DNA from: an alpha proteobacterium AAP81b
GTDB lineage: Bacteria; Pseudomonadota; Alphaproteobacteria; Sphingomonadales; Sphingomonadaceae
Direction: 5' to 3'
Assembly: GCA_001295935.1 (NCBI GenBank)
Contig: LJHX01000032.1
Span: forward strand, 1 to 40,868
DNA: 40,868 nucleotides
Below, piece after piece: positions 33,324 through 40,868 of the stretch (positions within the stretch are counted from its first letter, which is position 1; each line of letters opens with the position of its first letter). The notes below the pieces were generated by a model, which did not search any database, was not told the DNA's origin, and saw only the letters and a list, made by a program, of their open reading frames with translations. The position numbers and the translations under genes are program-made.

Positions 33324-34850
33324 ATGTCCGACACCGCCACCCTCGACCGTCCGATGGCCGACGCCACGACCGAGCATTTCGACGTCCTCGTCGTCGGTGC
33401 CGGCATCTCCGGCCTCAGTGCGCTCTGGCACCTCCAGCAGCGCCTGCCCGGCAGCCGCTTCGTCGCGCTGGAGAAGGAGCCGAGCTATGGCGGCACGTGG
33501 CTCACCCATAAGTTCCCCGGCATCCGCTCGGACAGCGACCTCTACACCTTCGGCTTCGCCTTCAAGCCGTGGATCGGCCCGCCGATCGCCACCGCCGCCG
33601 AGATCCAGAAATATCTCGGCGAGATGATCGACGAGAACAACCTCGCTCCCCACATCCGCTACAACCACACGATCACCAGCGCCGCATGGTCGTCGGACAC
33701 CTCGACCTGGACGGTACACGCGACAGTCGCAGGCGAGGAAAAGGTCTTCACCGCCAATTTCCTCTACATGGCGCAGGGCTATTACAAGCACCGCAAGGGC
33801 TATTGGCCGAATTGGCCGGGCATGGCCGACTTCAAGGGCCCGATCGTCCACACCGAGGAATGGGACGAGAGCATCGACTATGCCGGCAGCCAAGTCGTCG
33901 TCATCGGCTCGGGCGCCACCACCGCGACCGTCGTTCCCGAAATGGCCAAGACCGCGGCGAAGGTCACCATCGTCCAGCGCTCGCCGACCTATTTCTTCCC
34001 GGCGCCCAATGTCGACGAGACCGCCGACATGCTGCGTACCTTGGGCGTCGATGAAACCTGGGTCCATGAAATCGCACGCCGCAAGAAGAACTTCGACCAG
34101 CACGACATCGTCCGGCGCTGCAACGAGGAGCCCGAGGCGGTCCGCGCCGAACTGCTCGGCGCTGTCGAGGCGCTGCTGCCCCAAGGCGTCGACATGAAAC
34201 ATTTCACGCCGAGCTATCGCCCCTGGCGCCAGCGCCTTGCCTTTGTCCCCGACGGTGACCTGTTCGCCGCGATGCGCGACGGCAAGGCCGATATCACCAC
34301 GGGCGAAATCGAGACCTTCACCGAAACCGGCCTCAAGCTGACCAGCGGCGAAACGGTCGACGCCGACCTGATCGTCGCCGCCACCGGCTTCGACCTGTGC
34401 ATTCTCGGCGATATTGCCTTCACCATCGATGGCGCGCCGCTTCGCTTGTCGGACACCGTCACCTATCGCGGCATGATGTTCACGGGCGTCCCCAACCTCG
34501 TCTGGGTGTTCGGCTATTTCCGCGCCAGCTGGACGCTGCGCGCCGACATGGTCGCCGAATTCACCTGCCGGATGATCAAGCACATGCGCGCCAAGGGCGT
34601 CGCCTCGGTGACGCCGCAGCTGCGCCCCGAGGACCACAACATGCCGCTGACCTCGTGGATCGACCCCGAGGACTTCAACCCCAATTATGTCCTGCGCAGC
34701 CTGCACCTGCTGCCCAGGCGCGGCGACAAGCGCGACTGGATGCACACCCAGGATTATTGGCGCGAGAAGGACGAATTCCCGCTGATCGACCTCGACGGCG
34801 CCGAGTTCCGCTATGGCGGCAGCGAGGCGACGGCGCTGGCGGCGGAGTAA
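33324..34850 (+). CDS. FAD-dependent monooxygenase, Baeyer-Villiger/class B type
   Basis: Class B flavin monooxygenases use NADPH and O2 to oxygenate ketones or heteroatoms. The 508 residues have the FAD motif GAGISG (25-30), the fingerprint F-x-G-x3-H-x3-W-D (residues 170-181, FKGPIVHTEEWD) and the NADPH motif GSGATT (195-200). Typical context stretches are YGGTWLTHKFPGIRSDSDLY and ATGFDL. The substrate is unknown; ketones, amines and sulfides are all used by the family. It is convergent with the nitrilase gene and divergent from trmB. Confidence 0.93.
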   Translation: MSDTATLDRPMADATTEHFDVLVVGAGISGLSALWHLQQRLPGSRFVALEKEPSYGGTWLTHKFPGIRSDSDLYTFGFAFKPWIGPPIATAAEIQKYLGEMIDENNLAPHIRYNHTITSAAWSSDTSTWTVHATVAGEEKVFTANFLYMAQGYYKHRKGYWPNWPGMADFKGPIVHTEEWDESIDYAGSQVVVIGSGATTATVVPEMAKTAAKVTIVQRSPTYFFPAPNVDETADMLRTLGVDETWVHEIARRKKNFDQHDIVRRCNEEPEAVRAELLGAVEALLPQGVDMKHFTPSYRPWRQRLAFVPDGDLFAAMRDGKADITTGEIETFTETGLKLTSGETVDADLIVAATGFDLCILGDIAFTIDGAPLRLSDTVTYRGMMFTGVPNLVWVFGYFRASWTLRADMVAEFTCRMIKHMRAKGVASVTPQLRPEDHNMPLTSWIDPEDFNPNYVLRSLHLLPRRGDKRDWMHTQDYWREKDEFPLIDLDGAEFRYGGSEATALAAE

Positions 34851-34851
34851 G

Positions 34852-34876
34852 GACGGCGTCAGCGATCGCCGCCGTC
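34852..34876. terminator. Possible bidirectional hairpin between convergent genes
   Basis: GACGGCG (34852-34858) and CGCCGTC (34870-34876) form a 7-bp stem with an 11-nt loop in the 24-nt gap between the monooxygenase and nitrilase genes. It runs into the nitrilase stop. No T-run follows on either strand, so termination is only suggested. Confidence 0.3.
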
Positions 34877-35816
34877 AGTCCTTGAAGTCGGCGATGCCCT
34901 GCCGCCGCCGATCGACGTGCAGTTGCAGGACATCGGGGCGTGAATAATGCCCGCTGATGTCGAAATCATGCCGGGCACGGGCGACGGCGCGCGGATCGAG
35001 GTCGGCGACGAGCAGCGCTTCGCCGGCGGTCGGCGCGATCAGCCATTCGCCATCAGGGCCGGCAAGGCACGAGCCGCCATCGGCGAGCACCTCGGGCGCG
35101 CTCGCCAGCATCGCCGCCATCGGGTGATCGGCCGGTACGTCGGCGCGCGTCAGCAGCCCCGACACCGAGGCGCCATAGCCGCGGCTTTCGAGCGCCAGCA
35201 CCGGCGTCAGCCGCTCGGTATTGCGCCGCGACCCCGGCCATAGCGCGACGAGCAGGTCCATCCCCTGGGCGTGGAGCGCGGCGCGTGCCAGCGGCAGCCA
35301 GTTTTCGTAGCAGTTGAGCGCGCCGAGCGTGAACGCCCCCGCCGGGTGAACAACAAGGCCATGGCCATCGCCCGGCGACCAGACCAGCCGTTCCTCATAG
35401 GTCGGCACCAGCTTGCGGTGGACCGACAGCACACCGCCGTCGCCGCCGATGATGACGCGGCTGCAATAAAGGCTGTGGCCGCCGCGATCGGCGGGGCGCT
35501 CGATGATGCCGAGCACCACCATGATGCCGTGGCGCGCCGCCGCGGCGCAGACCGAAGCGAGATCGCCGGCGTCGATGTCGACCGCCTGTTCGGCATAGGC
35601 GGCAAACATCTCGCGCTGCAGCCCTGAATCGAAGCGTGCGCCGTCGGTCAGCTCGACCCAGAAGGGATAGCCCGGCACCAGCGCTTCGCCGAAGGCGACC
35701 AGCCCGCAGCCGCGCGCCGCGGCGGAATCGATGCTCGCCACGACCTTGGCCAGGGTCGCGGCGCGGTCGATCCAGACGGGGGTGATCTGGGCAAGGCCGA
35801 GGGTCAGGCTGGGCAT
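34875..35816 (-). CDS. Nitrilase-superfamily carbon-nitrogen hydrolase
   Basis: The 313-residue protein has the catalytic triad of the nitrilase superfamily: Glu44 in FGEALVPGYPFW, Lys135 in HRKLVPTYEERLVW and Cys169 in NCYENWLPLARAA. The motif around Cys (ALNCYEN) and the phrase YPFWVEL match true nitrilases that turn nitriles into carboxylic acids, rather than amidases. It lies 20 nt downstream of a chlorite-dismutase-fold gene on the same strand, so the two probably form an operon. Confidence 0.9.
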   Translation of the reverse strand: MPSLTLGLAQITPVWIDRAATLAKVVASIDSAAARGCGLVAFGEALVPGYPFWVELTDGARFDSGLQREMFAAYAEQAVDIDAGDLASVCAAAARHGIMVVLGIIERPADRGGHSLYCSRVIIGGDGGVLSVHRKLVPTYEERLVWSPGDGHGLVVHPAGAFTLGALNCYENWLPLARAALHAQGMDLLVALWPGSRRNTERLTPVLALESRGYGASVSGLLTRADVPADHPMAAMLASAPEVLADGGSCLAGPDGEWLIAPTAGEALLVADLDPRAVARARHDFDISGHYSRPDVLQLHVDRRRQGIADFKD

Positions 35817-35836
35817 CGCGACATCCTGCGCTGCGA

Positions 35837-36406
35837 TCAGACGCGCGTCAGCCGGATATCGACTTCGCGGTCAACAAACGCCCATTCCGGCGTGGCGCGC
35901 AGCCGGGCAAGCATCGCGTCGAAGGCCGGCGTTTCCTCGGGCGCGAACTCGAACCAGGTGAGGAAGTCGAAGGCTTCGCCGAGGTCGCGGCTGTGGTGGA
36001 GGCGCCGCGCGACGCCGGGCAGATAGTCGAGCCCGATGGCGATATGGCGCGACTGGGCTTCGAACACCGCCCGCCGCTCGTCCTGCGCCATCGCCCACCA
36101 GGCCGGCGACTTGGTGATCGGGATCAGCGCCGCGCAGCTGGCGGCGGGGCGGCCGAGCCCGGCCTGGCGCGCGATCAGCGCCTCCGATTCGCGACGTTTG
36201 GTATAGCGCAGATTGCTGGTGAAGCCCTGCAAGCGCCAGCCATCGGCCGGCGGCGGTCCATCGTCGGCCCTGGCGTCACGCACGGCAACGAACGCCGCAT
36301 CGGGCAAGCTGGCGCCGATCACCGGCATGATCGCATCGACGCGCCACTGGCCCGCGGCGCCGCCGTCAAAGGCGACCGGCAAGGGGGCGGCATTGGAACC
36401 CGGCAT
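35837..36406 (-). CDS. Chlorite-dismutase-family heme protein
   Basis: The 189-residue protein matches the chlorite dismutase family of dimeric alpha/beta-barrel heme proteins: LQGFTSNLRYTKRRESEALI, ITKSPAWWAMAQDERRAVFE, SRHIAIGLDYLPGVARRLHH, SRDLGEAFDFLTWFEFAPEE. It is one-domain sized, shorter than true chlorite dismutases. Its activity is unknown. The start at 36406 (MPGSNAAPLPVAFDGG) gives the family's usual length. Aldoxime dehydratases share this fold and are sometimes encoded next to nitrilases, as here, but that link is only a hypothesis. Confidence 0.8.
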   Translation of the reverse strand: MPGSNAAPLPVAFDGGAAGQWRVDAIMPVIGASLPDAAFVAVRDARADDGPPPADGWRLQGFTSNLRYTKRRESEALIARQAGLGRPAASCAALIPITKSPAWWAMAQDERRAVFEAQSRHIAIGLDYLPGVARRLHHSRDLGEAFDFLTWFEFAPEETPAFDAMLARLRATPEWAFVDREVDIRLTRV

Positions 36407-36507
36407 GGCGGCGAGCTTGCCCGATCGTGCCGTCGCTGCAAACCACCGCGCCGATACCGCCGCAAGAAAGCGATGATCGACCGAACCTATCACAACTGCG
36501 GTAAATT

Positions 36508-36534
36508 TGTGGCCAAAATTGTCGCAACGCCACA
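36508..36534. promoter_or_regulatory. Inverted repeat in the divergent region before the nitronate monooxygenase gene
   Basis: TGTGGC (36508-36513) and GCCACA (36529-36534) are inverted copies 15 nt apart, in an A/T-richer patch. They lie within the 207-nt gap (36407-36613) between the heme-protein gene and the divergent oxidase gene. A shared operator is possible. No confident -35/-10 pair was found in this gap. Confidence 0.25.
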
Positions 36535-36613
36535 TTTGCTTGCGCGTTGGGCGCTACGGGGCGCATTAGGGTTTTTCGCGCGGGGCGGGGGCCAGCGCAA
36601 TGATCGGAGCAGC

Positions 36614-38032
36614 ATGCTGAGCGGGTTGAGGGCGATTGCCATGGGTGGCCGCGAGGTCTGGCCGCTGGTCGAGGGCGGCAAGGGCGTTGCCGCGACCAAT
36701 CACCTGTCGTCGGGCGCCTGGGCGCTTGCCGGCGGCGTCGGCACGATCAGCGCCGTCAACGCCGACAGCTATGATCCGACCGGGCGCATCATCCCGCAGA
36801 TCTACCGTGCGCTCAGCCGCCGCGATCGCCATGAGGAACTGATCAGCTACGCCATCGATGGCGCCGTCAGCCAAGTGCAGCGCGCCTATGACATGGCGGC
36901 AAGCGAACTGTCGCGCGGGATCGGCGCGCTCAATATCAATGTCTTGTGGGAAATGGGCGGCGCCCAGCGGGTGCTCCATGGCGTGCTCGAACGCACCCGC
37001 GGCCTGGTCAACGGCGTCACCTGCGGCGCCGGCATGCCCTACAAATTGTCCGAAATCGCCGGACAATATGGCGTGCATTATTATCCGATCATCAGCTCGG
37101 CGCGCGCCTTCCGGGCGCTGTGGAAGCGCGCCTATTCGCGCGCCGCCGAATGGCTCGGCGCGGTGGTTTACGAGGACCCCTGGCTCGCCGGCGGCCACAA
37201 TGGCCTCAGCAACGCCGAGGATCCGCGCGTGCCGCAGGACCCCTATCCGCGCGTCAAGGAACTGCGCGCCGTGATGCGCGAATCGGGCATCCCCGATTCG
37301 ACGCCGATCGTCATGGCGGGCGGCGTCTGGCGGCTCGACGAATGGACCGACTGGATCGACAACCCCGAACTCGGCCAGATCGTCTTCCAGTTCGGCACGC
37401 GCCCGCTGTTGACCCAGGAAAGCCCGATCCCCGAAGCCTGGAAGCAGCGCCTGCTTACCCTCGAAAAGGGCGATATCCTGCTCCACAAATTCTCGCCGAC
37501 GGGGTTCTATTCGAGCGCGGTGCGCAACGCCTTCCTGCGGCATCTCGAGGCACGCTCGGAGCGCCAGGTGGCCTTTTCGGCGACGGCGACCGGCGACCAC
37601 CAGTTCCTGCTCGACGTCGGCGTCGGCCGGAAGAATTACTACGTCACCCGCGACGATCTGCTGCGCGCCCGCCAATGGCACGGACTGGGCTTCACCGAGG
37701 CGCTCAAGACCCCCGACAATACGCTGGTTTTCGTGGCGCCGGAGGACAAGGCGGCGATCCGCCAGGACCAGGCCGATTGCATGGGCTGCCTGTCGCAATG
37801 CGGCTTTTCGAGCTGGGCCGACAATGCGACGAACTCGACCGGCCGCCTCGCCGATCCGCGCAGCTTCTGCATCCAGAAGACGCTGCAGGACATCGTCCAT
37901 GGCGGCGATACCGAGCAGAATCTGATGTTCGGCGGCCATTCGGCCTATCGCTTCGCCAAGGACCCCTTTTACTCCAACGGCTTTGTGCCGACCGTCCGGC
38001 AGCTCGTCGATCGCATCCTGACCGGCGCCTGA
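36614..38032 (+). CDS. Nitronate monooxygenase-like FMN oxidoreductase
   Basis: The 472-residue protein belongs to the 2-nitropropane dioxygenase/nitronate monooxygenase superfamily of FMN TIM-barrel enzymes. Features include LWEMGGAQRVLHGVLERTRG, TCGAGMPYKLSEIAGQYGVH, YEDPWLAGGHNGLS and VMAGGVWRLDEWTDWIDNPE. A cysteine-rich stretch DCMGCLSQCGFSSW near residue 396 might bind metal or form disulfides. It is longer than classic nitronate monooxygenases (about 330-380). The ATG at 36614 follows GGAGCAG. The true substrate is unknown. Confidence 0.82.
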   Translation: MLSGLRAIAMGGREVWPLVEGGKGVAATNHLSSGAWALAGGVGTISAVNADSYDPTGRIIPQIYRALSRRDRHEELISYAIDGAVSQVQRAYDMAASELSRGIGALNINVLWEMGGAQRVLHGVLERTRGLVNGVTCGAGMPYKLSEIAGQYGVHYYPIISSARAFRALWKRAYSRAAEWLGAVVYEDPWLAGGHNGLSNAEDPRVPQDPYPRVKELRAVMRESGIPDSTPIVMAGGVWRLDEWTDWIDNPELGQIVFQFGTRPLLTQESPIPEAWKQRLLTLEKGDILLHKFSPTGFYSSAVRNAFLRHLEARSERQVAFSATATGDHQFLLDVGVGRKNYYVTRDDLLRARQWHGLGFTEALKTPDNTLVFVAPEDKAAIRQDQADCMGCLSQCGFSSWADNATNSTGRLADPRSFCIQKTLQDIVHGGDTEQNLMFGGHSAYRFAKDPFYSNGFVPTVRQLVDRILTGA

Positions 38033-38040
38033 GCGCGCCT

Positions 38041-38066
38041 GTAACCGCCGGCGGCCCGCCGCCGAA
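38041..38066 (+). promoter_or_regulatory. SigF-type ECF promoter
   Basis: GTAACC (38041-38046) and CGAA (38063-38066) are separated by exactly 16 nt. As I recall it, this is the consensus described for Caulobacter SigF promoters. It lies in front of a SigF-like sigma factor and NrsF-like anti-sigma pair, so it probably drives their autoregulated expression. The spacer is a GC-rich palindrome that could also end transcription from the upstream gene. Confidence 0.65.
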
Positions 38067-38180
38067 TGACCGGGTACCAGCAGCGCCCGGGGCCCGAAAC
38101 GCATGATTGCGGCAAGGATTGAAAGAACACCGCCCCGGCTCGCGCTTGTCGTCGCGGCGCCGCCGGTTAGGGTGGCGGCG

Positions 38181-38720
38181 ATGACCAGCGCGACCGACGA
38201 CATCTGGGGCCGGCTGATGGCCGCCGCCCAGCGCGGCGAGGCGGCGCCCTATCGCCGCCTGCTCGGCGAGCTTCGCCCCTGGCTGGTGCGCTATTTCGGC
38301 CGTCGCCTGCCGCCTTCGCAGGTCGAGGACGCCGTGCAGGAAACGCTGATGGCGATCCATGCCAAGCGCCACACCTATGACCCTGATCGCCTGTTCGGCC
38401 CCTGGCTGGCGGGAATCGCGCGCTACAAATGGATCGACCGGCTGCGCGGCCAGGCGCGCCACGCCGCCGACGAACTTCCCGAAAGCCTTGCCGTCGACGA
38501 CCATGAAAGCAGCGTGACGAGCGCCCATGTGCTGACGGCGCTGCTCGCCACGCTGAAGCCGGCGCAGGCCGAGGTCATCCGCCTCGTCAAGCTAGACGGT
38601 CTCAGCATCGAGGAAGCGGCGGCGCGCACCGGCCAGTCCGAATCGCTCGTCAAGGTCAATATCCATCGCGGCCTCGGCCACCTTGCCCGTGTTCTGGAAG
38701 CCCAAGCCGATGCCGACTGA
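38181..38720 (+). CDS. ECF sigma factor (SigF-like)
   Basis: The 179-residue protein has sigma region 2 (APYRRLLGELRPWLVRYFGR, QVEDAVQETLMAIHAKRHTY, IARYKWIDRLRG) and region 4 with helix-turn-helix LDGLSIEEAAARTGQSESLV. It directs RNA polymerase to stress promoters; SigF homologues in Caulobacter respond to heavy metals. The ATG at 38181 follows AGGGTGG and matches the family start. An in-frame ATG at 38103 would add 26 residues of unlikely sequence. It overlaps the anti-sigma gene by 11 nt. Confidence 0.9.
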   Translation: MTSATDDIWGRLMAAAQRGEAAPYRRLLGELRPWLVRYFGRRLPPSQVEDAVQETLMAIHAKRHTYDPDRLFGPWLAGIARYKWIDRLRGQARHAADELPESLAVDDHESSVTSAHVLTALLATLKPAQAEVIRLVKLDGLSIEEAAARTGQSESLVKVNIHRGLGHLARVLEAQADAD

Positions 38721-39378
38721 CTTTCATCGCGCCGACCCGCTGATCGATGCGCTGGTCGCCGATCTGGCGCCGGTGCGCCCGCGCCGCTGGTGGCGCGAGG
38801 CGGCGTTGCTCGCTGGCGCCGTCGTCGTCGAGGCGTTCATGGTCGCCGAGATTTTCGGCATGCGCCCGACGACCGCAGACGCGCTGATGGCGCCGGCCTT
38901 CATGTGGAAGACCGCCAGCCTGACGCTCGTCGCCATCATCGGCGCCGCGGCGGCGCTGCTGTCGCTCGACCCGGCGGTGACCGGCGGCCGGCGCATCCGC
39001 TGGCTGTGGGGCGCGCTGGCGCTGCTGCTGCCGGTGGCGCTGGCGGCGGGCTGGCTGATCGATGCCGGGGCGGCCGGCAGCGAGGCGCTGCTGCACCGGC
39101 TCGACTGGCGCGCCGGGCTCGGCTGCGTCCGCCACGTCGTCATGACGGCGCTGCCGATGCTGCTGGTGCTTGCCGTCGTCATCCGCCGCGGCGCGCCGAC
39201 CAACCCCGAGCGCACCGCCGCCGCCGCCGGCCTGGCCGCGGCGGGGCTCAGCGCCGCGGGGTTCGTGCTCAGCTGCCCGCACGACGATCCGCTCTATGTC
39301 GCGGTCTGGTACGGGTTGGCGGTGGCGCTGATCACCGGCGTCAGTCGGCTGTTGCTGCCGCGGCTGATCCGCTGGTAG
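38710..39378 (+). CDS. NrsF-type membrane anti-sigma factor (DUF1109)
   Basis: The 222-residue protein has six predicted transmembrane helices and a short cytosolic N-terminus (ADPLIDALVADLAPVRPRRW) that would hold the sigma factor. NrsF in Caulobacter uses conserved cysteines in the membrane to sense metal or oxidants. Here cysteines lie in GLGCVRHVVM and VLSCPHDDP, the expected positions. The start at 38710 overlaps the sigma gene, so the pair is made together under the SigF-type promoter. Confidence 0.88.
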   Translation: MPTDFHRADPLIDALVADLAPVRPRRWWREAALLAGAVVVEAFMVAEIFGMRPTTADALMAPAFMWKTASLTLVAIIGAAAALLSLDPAVTGGRRIRWLWGALALLLPVALAAGWLIDAGAAGSEALLHRLDWRAGLGCVRHVVMTALPMLLVLAVVIRRGAPTNPERTAAAAGLAAAGLSAAGFVLSCPHDDPLYVAVWYGLAVALITGVSRLLLPRLIRW

Positions 39379-39382
39379 GTTC

Positions 39383-40294
39383 ATGGCCGAAATGTTGCAG
39401 GCAGATTTCAACCTCGGGACAGGTGCGCCCCTCGTCAGCCCCGATCACTGGGCAGCGGCGATCGTTGCAACCCCACCGCCGCCGCAGCGGCTCGACGGCG
39501 GCGCGCTGCGCCAATTCCGCGACACCGGCGCGGTCATGGAACAGCCGCCGCTCGACCATCACTACATTGCCATGCATCTGGGCGGCGCCAAGGGCGTGCG
39601 GCGCGATGGCGACGGCGCCGCGGTCGATACCGAGGTGGCGCTGGGGTCGCTGACCATTGTGCCGGCGGGGGCGGCCTTCCGCTGGCAGACCCGGGGCCCG
39701 ATCGATTATGCCCATCTCTATATCGCGCCGCGCCGGCTCGCGCAGACGGTGCGCGACACCTTCGACCGCGATCCGGCAGCCGTCGTGCCGCTGCCGACGA
39801 TCGGCTGGCGCGACCCGCTGGTCGGCGCACTGCTCATGGCAATGCTCGATCCGGGGCTCGACGGCGCCAGCGACGGCCGGCTGGCGCGCGAAAGCTGGTT
39901 CGAGGCGCTGCTGGTCCGGCTGGTGCAGTCGGGATCGACCCTGGTTCCGGGCAGCGACCGCGCCCGCAACGCGCTGGCGCCGCGCACCCTGGCGCGATTG
40001 AAGGCCTATATCGACGCGCATCTCGCCGAGGCGGTGACGCTCGACGCGCTGGCGGCGGTGGCGGGGCTGAGCCGCTACCATCTCTGCCGCAGCTTTCGCG
40101 AGGCGACCGGGCTGCCGCCGCACGCCTATCTCACGCGCGCCCGCATCGCCGCGGCGCGGCGGCTGCTGCGCACGACGCCGCTGCCGATTGCCGAGATCGC
40201 CCGGGCGTGCGGCTTCGCCAGCCCCAACCAGTTCGCGACGAGTTTTCGCAAGCATGTCGGGGTGACGCCGACGACGTTCCGGCGGGACGGTTGA
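39383..40294 (+). CDS. AraC-family transcriptional regulator
   Basis: The 303-residue protein has a cupin-like N-terminal sensor domain (HHYIAMHLGGAKGVRR and GSLTIVPAGAAFRWQTRG) and a C-terminal AraC DNA-binding region. The two helix-turn-helix units are VTLDALAAVAGLSRYHLCRS and PIAEIARACGFASPNQFATS, ending FRKHVGVTPTTFRRD. It starts 4 nt after the NrsF stop on the same strand, so read-through from the SigF unit is possible. Its target is unknown; the flanking genes give no strong clue. Confidence 0.92.
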   Translation: MAEMLQADFNLGTGAPLVSPDHWAAAIVATPPPPQRLDGGALRQFRDTGAVMEQPPLDHHYIAMHLGGAKGVRRDGDGAAVDTEVALGSLTIVPAGAAFRWQTRGPIDYAHLYIAPRRLAQTVRDTFDRDPAAVVPLPTIGWRDPLVGALLMAMLDPGLDGASDGRLARESWFEALLVRLVQSGSTLVPGSDRARNALAPRTLARLKAYIDAHLAEAVTLDALAAVAGLSRYHLCRSFREATGLPPHAYLTRARIAAARRLLRTTPLPIAEIARACGFASPNQFATSFRKHVGVTPTTFRRDG

Positions 40295-40437
40295 GGGGCG
40301 GGTTTCGGCGGAAGACCGTCGAAGCAGGCGGTTCTTTCGGGTTGCCAACCAGTCTTTTCAATGGCTGGTTGCGCCCACTTGCAGACGTTCAGCAGGCAAT
40401 ACAGTTTCACTGAAAGTGGACATAAGGATGCTGCGGT

Positions 40438-40803
40438 ATGCTTGCGCGAGATGGCAACGAACATCCCGTACCGTCAGAGTTGCATGCCACCTTCCATGAC
40501 ATCGCAGCCGCCTTTGCGGCGGGAGACTACGCCCTGAGCAATCACGCCGTTACTGGCGTGCGCGCGGTCGATCTTTCGATAGCAAAGTCGATTGCTGAGA
40601 GCGTCTCGGCTTATGGTGTCAGCCTGGCTCCCCTACACGCCGCCGCATGGCGCCATGCCGTCTATCGCTGGATGGACGGCTATTGGCGGGTGCTGGTCGA
40701 TCTGACGACGGAACGAGAGGAGGTGAGCGACTTGACGCTACACGCCAAGCTCCACGACACCGAGCCGCTGACGCTCGAGGTCGAGTCGGTTCATGTCCCA
40801 TAA
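40438..40803 (+). CDS. Small DUF7668-like protein
   Basis: The 121-residue acidic protein resembles a small family with the core YRWMDGYWRVLVDLTTEREE and SDLTLHAKLHD. I cannot assign a function. Its coding sequence and the 143-nt gap before it (40295-40437) are visibly less GC-rich than the rest of the window. The gap holds small hairpins (AACCAG..CTGGTT near 40348-40371) but no gene. Lower GC and a flanking repeat hint at later acquisition. Confidence 0.65.
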   Translation: MLARDGNEHPVPSELHATFHDIAAAFAAGDYALSNHAVTGVRAVDLSIAKSIAESVSAYGVSLAPLHAAAWRHAVYRWMDGYWRVLVDLTTEREEVSDLTLHAKLHDTEPLTLEVESVHVP

Positions 40804-40810
40804 TCGACTT

Positions 40811-40868
40811 TAGAGCGGCTTTCACGGTTGTTGAATCGCCGTCATCGCCCTTCGGGCGACCGCTTCGC
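40811..40868. repeat. TAGAGCGG-type repeat element, cut by the window edge
   Basis: TAGAGCGGCTTTC at 40811 begins 58 nt that closely match the start of the complete element at 19073, including TTGAATC, CCGTCATCGCCCT, CGGGCG and CCGCTTCGC. The rest lies beyond the window. It begins 8 nt after the preceding gene. Confidence 0.75.

Overview
The window is very GC-rich, densely packed DNA from an aerobic anoxygenic phototroph of the Alphaproteobacteria. The gene order of the photosynthesis genes, the SUF operon layout, class I lysyl-tRNA synthetase, the SigF/NrsF pair and the repeat families fit best with Sphingomonadales (Sphingomonas/Sandarakinorhabdus/Polymorphobacter-like). This placement is inferred from gene content, not from a database search.

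Region 1 (1-9814) is one end of a photosynthesis gene cluster. bchF, bchN and bchB run leftward off the window edge. Divergent from them are ppaA/aerR (B12-binding antirepressor), ppsR (redox/light repressor), bchG, a PucC-like transporter gene, bchP and tspO. Sequences close to the PpsR consensus TGT-N12-ACA lie in the bchF/ppaA divergent region and directly in front of bchG. bchF/N/B act in the early and middle bacteriochlorophyll steps. bchG and bchP attach and reduce the tail.

Region 2 (9812-11219) holds a 267-bp MITE-like palindromic element, a likely structured small RNA with an intrinsic terminator, and an AraC-type regulator. Region 3 (11229-17560) is a complete SUF iron-sulfur assembly operon in the order rrf2-sufB-lipoprotein-sufC-sufD-sufS-sufT-sufA-lipoprotein, with almost every junction overlapping by 1-4 nt. 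Region 4 (17567-22611) has an unusual photolyase-like FAD protein, a block of three non-coding repeat elements, sixA and a DinG-type Fe-S helicase.

Region 5 (22658-33264) is mostly housekeeping (lysK, siroheme synthase, prs, mutT, accA, trmB). It also carries a frameshifted cation/proton antiporter and a two-gene GntA-like N-hydroxylase/DUF1989 unit. Region 6 (33324-40868) is an accessory set: a flavin monooxygenase, a nitrilase and a chlorite-dismutase-fold heme protein in tandem, a nitronate-monooxygenase-like protein, an ECF sigma factor with its NrsF anti-sigma factor and a SigF-type promoter, an AraC regulator and a small DUF7668-like gene.

The most unusual signal is a palindromic element of about 112 bp found twice inside conserved genes (bchB and sufS). 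In both it is translated in the same frame and gives the same peptide signature, so it behaves like a protein-coding mobile repeat. No tRNA, rRNA or CRISPR array was seen.
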